Shown piece after piece: positions 60,465 to 64,000 of a stretch of 64,000 nucleotides of DNA. The DNA lies in the NCBI GenBank assembly GCA_030527885.1, contig JAUMZY010000001.1:62001-126000 (forward strand), given 5' to 3'. The notes below the pieces were generated by a model that saw only the letters and a program-made list of their open reading frames with translations, was not told the origin of the DNA and made no database searches. The first letter of the stretch is position 1, and each line of letters starts with the position of its first letter. A program made the position numbers and the translations under genes. The stretch is from Corynebacterium sp. (lineage in GTDB: Bacteria > Actinomycetota > Actinomycetes > Mycobacteriales > Mycobacteriaceae).

Positions 60465-61034
60465 TTACGGGTGGATGATGGCGGCGATGATGCGGCGTAT
60501 TTCCTCGGTTAGGGCTTCCACATCTGTGCTGTCAAGCGGCCAGGTGAACATGCGGCCCACGTAGGCGAAGTACATGCTTTCGGCCACCTGGCGAGCGACG
60601 GCTGGATCGGAATAGTGTTCGATGAGTTCCGTGGTGATCTCTGCGATGAGCATGCTTTGGAGTTCGGTGAACAATGCTGAGGGGTAGACCCCGGTGACGA
60701 GGTTGGCGCCGTAGATGCGGGCCAGTTCAAGGTTGGCCGCGAACAGGGTAATAAACGGTAGGAATCGGGCTAGGATGCGTTCGGTTATGGTGCCTTCCCC
60801 CACGGGTGGGGGGCTGTAGGTTTTGTGGATGTCGGCGACTGTCTGGTCGAAGCTGGCCACCAACAGGGCGTTTTTGTCGCCCACGGACATGACGGTGCCT
60901 ACGCTCACGCCTGCGGCGGCAGCGATGTCGCGGATTGTGGTGTGTGCGAAACCGCGTTCTTGGAATAGTTGTTGTGCGGTTTTGAGCACTTCAGCGCGGG
61001 TTTTTTGCCGTTGTTGGCTGCGTGCGGTGGACAT
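60465..61034 (-). CDS. TetR-family transcription regulator
   Basis: 189 residues from the ATG at 61032-61034, which has GGAGGG 5 bases upstream; the frame is open nine codons further. N-terminal TetR helix-turn-helix: TAQQLFQERGFAHTTIRDIA, AAAGVSVGTVMSV (about 15-52). The C-terminal ligand domain is not assignable to a known effector. It likely represses itself and doxX through the palindrome just upstream. Confidence 0.88.
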   Translation of the reverse strand: MSTARSQQRQKTRAEVLKTAQQLFQERGFAHTTIRDIAAAAGVSVGTVMSVGDKNALLVASFDQTVADIHKTYSPPPVGEGTITERILARFLPFITLFAANLELARIYGANLVTGVYPSALFTELQSMLIAEITTELIEHYSDPAVARQVAESMYFAYVGRMFTWPLDSTDVEALTEEIRRIIAAIIHP

Positions 61035-61060
61035 GACACCCTCCAAAATGAATACGTTCA

Positions 61061-61074
61061 CTGAACATGTTCAG
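61061..61074. promoter_or_regulatory. Palindromic operator for the TetR regulator
   Basis: Perfect 14-bp palindrome CTGAACATGTTCAG, 27 bases upstream of the tetR start, where its promoter should be. Confidence 0.7.
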
Positions 61075-61119
61075 AATAATGGTTTATCACAAATGCTGTC
61101 AACAATGGCGCACGGACCA

Positions 61120-61131
61120 GCGTCGATAAGC
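61120..61131 (-). repeat. Variant copy of the 12-mer (GCGTCGATAAGC on the plus strand)
   Basis: One base different from the consensus (T at the variable position), intergenic between tetR and the gene at 61207. Confidence 0.45.
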
Positions 61132-61206
61132 AAGCAACCGCCCGCAGGGAAGAAAAAATCAAAAATCCAAACATCTCAGAAAAGCTTCACTCTAAGCTAG
61201 ATAACC

Positions 61207-61581
61207 ATGGATGTAATGGAATTAAACGGCGGCCGCTTCTACCTACGACCCCTCCACGACGACGACCGCATAGATGACCGACCCGCACTCGAACAATTGC
61301 GCGTCAACGCCGACGACTTCATCAGCATGGCCCGCATCTCCCTCGACCGCTACTGCTGGGCCATCTGCGAACAAACCAGCGTCGAAATGGTTGCCCTTGG
61401 GGTGTACGACCACGCCACCGGCGACATCGTCACCCACCCCATTGGCAAACCCGACCGAATTCTCCCCAACGATCCGGTGCTACCCCCCAAAACCGTCCAA
61501 GACGCCGCCGACGAAGGCCTCGAAGTGATCTCTAGGTGGGTGGATTCCTACTTCCCCAACACCGAAGAAACCACCAATTAA
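61207..61581 (+). CDS. Small conserved-looking protein, possibly a degenerate GNAT domain
   Basis: 124 residues, soluble and acidic. The beginning LNGGRFYLRPLHDDDRIDDR resembles the first strand of corynebacterial N-acetyltransferases, and CWAICEQTSVEMVALGVYD the next strands, but the acetyl-CoA loop (Q/RxxGxG/A) is absent, so acetyltransferase activity is doubtful. No ribosome site is obvious. Convergent with the following gene, 9 bases between stops. Confidence 0.55.
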   Translation: MDVMELNGGRFYLRPLHDDDRIDDRPALEQLRVNADDFISMARISLDRYCWAICEQTSVEMVALGVYDHATGDIVTHPIGKPDRILPNDPVLPPKTVQDAADEGLEVISRWVDSYFPNTEETTN

Positions 61582-61590
61582 CCAGCCAGG

Positions 61591-62763
61591 TTACGGTTTT
61601 TTCGTATGGAAAATCTTATGCTCCACATCCGCAACCGTATGCGGGTGGGCTAGCCCCGGCCGCGCATCAAACCGCCGCGCCAAATTCAGCGCAATATCAG
61701 CACACCACTGGGCAGCCTCCGCAATGGTTGGATCATGCAAATCCGGGGCAATAATCCACGGCAACGACTCCCCCGCAAACCGCAACCGCATCCGCCGGTG
61801 CGGCTTCGGGTGCTGCCGCAAAAACAACGCCGCAGCGGCAGCGCAATCCATCAACGCGCGGGAGCTCTCCATCTCTAACCAATAAGAAATGTGCGACCTA
61901 AAAAACTCCAGCCCCCGCCAATAATGGAACCGATGCCCCCGCATGCTCAACAACGCATAATACGTAAAATGCTGGGCATAAAACTCCGCCCCCACCTGCG
62001 AATACATATCCCGCAGCAGGGTCTTCCGGTGCGCCCGGCGCGCTTCTTTCACCCGGCCGGCGTAGATCCAGGGTTCGAGCAGGGCTAAGTACAGGTTCTC
62101 TGGTTGTGCGCTACAGAAGTCGTCGGTGCGGGCTAGGGCTTGTTCCCCGGTCAGGATGGCGTCGGTGGTGTTGCCGCGGGCTTGGAGTGCTTTGATTTGG
62201 TGGATTGGGGAGCAGCTGGGGCATTCAGAGAAGCTGCCTTCTTCGCGTGGTTCTGCGAGCCAGAGGGTGAAGGCTTCTTCGGCAGCGGGTTTGTCGCCGA
62301 GTTCTTGGAAGACGTAGTAGGCCCGCAGGTAGTATTCCTTCATGGTGTCGGCGTTGCTGGACCAGAAGTCGCGGAGTTCTTCTAGTTCGCTCCGGAGTTC
62401 GGCGGCGGGGGTGTCGGGGTGGTCGACGAGTGCCGTCATGTAGTACTTGTATTGTTTGCCGAGGTTGTGGCCCCATTCTAGTTGTAGTTGGGGTTCTAGT
62501 TCGGCGCAGATGTCGCGGGCTTCTTGGAAGGCGATGGGGAGTCGGTGGATTTCGCCGCCGTAGATGTACGCCTCCCCTAGTTCGAACAGGGTTGCTAATA
62601 GTAGTTCGTCGTCGTCGGTGTGGCGGGCTTTACCGACGAGTTCTTCCCAGGCGAGGATTTTTTCTTTGCCGTAGTCGGCTTTGTGCGCCTGGGACATCAA
62701 CATGATGAAGCTTTCTTCGAACGAAGGTTCAGGGTGGTGGGGTGATGACTCAGGACTTTCCAT
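61591..62763 (-). CDS. TPR-like helical protein of unknown function
   Basis: 390 residues, helical throughout, no TM segment. Repeated paired-helix segments (LATLFELGEAYIYGGEIHRL, LRAYYVFQELGDKPAAEEAF, LEPWIYAGRVKEARRAHRKT) look like tetratricopeptide repeats; a CPSC motif occurs near 190. Such proteins usually bind other proteins. No DNA-binding or catalytic domain is seen. GAAAGG lies about 14 bases before the ATG. Confidence 0.7.
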   Translation of the reverse strand: MESPESSPHHPEPSFEESFIMLMSQAHKADYGKEKILAWEELVGKARHTDDDELLLATLFELGEAYIYGGEIHRLPIAFQEARDICAELEPQLQLEWGHNLGKQYKYYMTALVDHPDTPAAELRSELEELRDFWSSNADTMKEYYLRAYYVFQELGDKPAAEEAFTLWLAEPREEGSFSECPSCSPIHQIKALQARGNTTDAILTGEQALARTDDFCSAQPENLYLALLEPWIYAGRVKEARRAHRKTLLRDMYSQVGAEFYAQHFTYYALLSMRGHRFHYWRGLEFFRSHISYWLEMESSRALMDCAAAAALFLRQHPKPHRRMRLRFAGESLPWIIAPDLHDPTIAEAAQWCADIALNLARRFDARPGLAHPHTVADVEHKIFHTKKP

Positions 62764-63016
62764 GATGACTTAACCGACCTTTCTTTCTCAAGGTCCCATG
62801 TTTCACCACATTCGCCATGCAACATCAATCGCGGCATCAACAACATCAATGCTGTTATATTACTGTTATATTGAATGAGAATATGGTGAGGATTACTCAA
62901 CAAAACCAACGGGAAATCTACAATATTTACTACATTTGTACCACTTCCGTATCAGTTTCGGGGCATCGCAAACCCACGCCCCACCCCAAACGTGCAGGCT
63001 GAGCACCATGCCTGGG
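62764..63016. other. Intergenic region between the TPR-like gene and lpdA
   Basis: About 250 bases. AT-rich direct repeats (GTTATATT at about 62853 and 62864) may be promoter elements for the leftward TPR-like gene. No gene seen. Confidence 0.4.
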
Positions 63017-64000
63017 CTACCCCAAATCGTCGTGCTCTACGAGCCGCCGGGCGGCTTCCGTGATGGAACCAGACAGGGACGGGTATACGGAGAACGTTTC
63101 CGCCAATTGCTTCACCGTGAGGTTATTCGTCACCGCCACCGCAATGGGCAATATCAATTCTGAGGCAGTTGGGGCGACGACCACCCCGCCGATGATGATG
63201 CCGGAATGCCTGCGGCAGAAAATCTTGATGAAGCCATGTCGCAGCGCCCGCATTTTCGCCCGCGGGTTGGTTTCCAACGGCAGCATGACTGTGCGGGCTG
63301 TCACTTCCCCGGATTCAATTTCGGTTTGCATGACCCCCACCGCCGCAATTTCGGGCCGGGTGAATACCGCGGTGGCCACGGTCTTCAACCGCAGCGGCGA
63401 CACCCCTTCCCCCAGCGCGTGGTACATGGCGATGCGGCCCTGCATAGCCGCCACCGAGGCCAGCGGGAACAGGTCCGTGCAGTCCCCGGCAGCGTACACG
63501 CCCGGCACGTTGGTGCGGGACACCCGGTCCACCTTGATGTGGCCCGAATCAGTGGTTTCCACCCCGATCTGCTCCAATCCCAGATTCTGGGTGTTGGGGA
63601 TGGAACCAACCGTCATTAAAGCGTGGGAACCAGCAATTTCTCGCCCGTCAGTGGTGCGCACCAGCACTCCCCCGTCGGCGCTGCGCACGACGGAATCCAC
63701 CCGCGCGTGCTTCTCCAGTGCCACGCCGCGTTCCACCAACACGGTTTCCAGCACGTCTGCAGCGTCTGCGTCGTCGTGGGGCAGGATGCGGTCCCGCGAC
63801 GCCACCATCGTCACCTTGATGCCCAATTCGGCGAAGGCGGACACAAATTCTGCGCCTGTGACGCCGGAACCCACCACGATCAAATGCTCTGGCAATTCAG
63901 TGATGTTATAAATCTGCCGCCAGGTGAGGATGCGCTCGCCGTCGGGTTGCGCGCCGGGCAGGATGCGGGGTGAAGCTCCTGTGGCGACTAGTACTAAATC
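63017..64000 (-). CDS. lpdA: NAD(P)H-quinone dehydrogenase / LpdA-like flavoprotein, 3' part (5' end outside the window)
   Basis: 327 residues visible; the frame stays open to the window edge, where it reads DLVLVATGASPRILPG, the usual strand after the FAD domain. The NAD(P) domain follows (HLIVVGSGVTGAEFVSAFAE), then the second FAD motif (VPGVYAAGDCTDLFPLASVA) and a dimerisation domain. This is the pyridine nucleotide-disulfide oxidoreductase fold. The dimer interface lacks the His-x-x-x-x-Glu pair of true lipoamide dehydrogenases in the part I can read, which favours the quinone reductase LpdA type. An ATG at 63893-63895 is internal, not the start. Confidence 0.85.
   Translation of the reverse strand, partial: DLVLVATGASPRILPGAQPDGERILTWRQIYNITELPEHLIVVGSGVTGAEFVSAFAELGIKVTMVASRDRILPHDDADAADVLETVLVERGVALEKHARVDSVVRSADGGVLVRTTDGREIAGSHALMTVGSIPNTQNLGLEQIGVETTDSGHIKVDRVSRTNVPGVYAAGDCTDLFPLASVAAMQGRIAMYHALGEGVSPLRLKTVATAVFTRPEIAAVGVMQTEIESGEVTARTVMLPLETNPRAKMRALRHGFIKIFCRRHSGIIIGGVVVAPTASELILPIAVAVTNNLTVKQLAETFSVYPSLSGSITEAARRLVEHDDLG

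Overview
The window is a stretch of chromosome from a Corynebacterium-type actinobacterium (Mycobacteriales). The evidence is gene order. Reading leftward there is mtrA-mtrB-lpqB beside tmk and sahH, then manA, a TobH-like gene, pmmA, DUF3499, a WhiB2-type whcD, manC, wbbL and an LCP ligase. Further right come birA, two acyl-CoA carboxylase beta subunits, accE, maf, thtR and a fused accBC. This is the arrangement I know from Corynebacterium glutamicum and C. diphtheriae. I do not assign a species. Nothing looks like an integrated phage, transposase or CRISPR array, and I see no rRNA or tRNA gene.

Layout. 1-5.4 kb: cell-envelope two-component system MtrAB, thymidylate kinase, S-adenosylhomocysteinase, a DUF4259 protein. 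5.8-16 kb: nucleotide-sugar and envelope block (mannose-6-P isomerase, phosphomannomutase, mannose-1-P guanylyltransferase, rhamnosyltransferase WbbL, LCP ligase) with WhcD. 16-24 kb: a secreted Gly/Ala/Ser repeat protein with a 96-bp tandem repeat, a TIGR03089 protein, and an ABC importer resembling the trehalose system TusFGKE/LpqY-SugABC. 24-30.6 kb: a YdcF protein, a crtB-crtI carotenoid pair, purE, purK, a PH-domain membrane protein and birA. 31-35.4 kb: two carboxylase beta subunits and the epsilon subunit, separated by an 0.8-kb repeat island. 35.8-42.2 kb: a complete ribose operon rbsR-rbsACB-rbsD-rbsK set between accE and maf. 42-50.4 kb: maf, DUF3151, an OafA-type acyltransferase, an ATP-grasp-like protein, thtR, accBC. 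50.5-54.3 kb: a DUF4178-DUF2617-DUF4247-DUF350-membrane aminopropyltransferase operon. 54.5-57.1 kb: feoABC. 57.1-60 kb: three tandem paralogues forming long left-handed beta-helices of unknown role. 60-64 kb: DoxX, a TetR regulator, two unknown proteins and the 3' part of an LpdA-like flavoprotein.

How it fits together: BirA, AccBC, AccD and AccE together make acyl-CoA carboxylase for fatty and mycolic acid precursors. ManA, PmmA and ManC make GDP-mannose, while WbbL and the LCP ligase build and attach arabinogalactan. The trehalose-type importer fits recycling of trehalose released during mycolylation.

Most notable non-gene signals: (1) a 12-mer GCTTKTCGACGC (K = G or T) occurring exactly at least 13 times in 64 kb, mostly between genes and several times on or just after stop codons; (2) an intergenic inverted-repeat family built on TAAGCTCCC with copies at 16.1 kb and 32.8-33.2 kb; (3) a conserved hairpin ahead of two of the three beta-helix genes; (4) predicted leaderless promoters with the same spacing in front of both accD paralogues. 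All function calls come from reading the translated sequence; no database search was possible.
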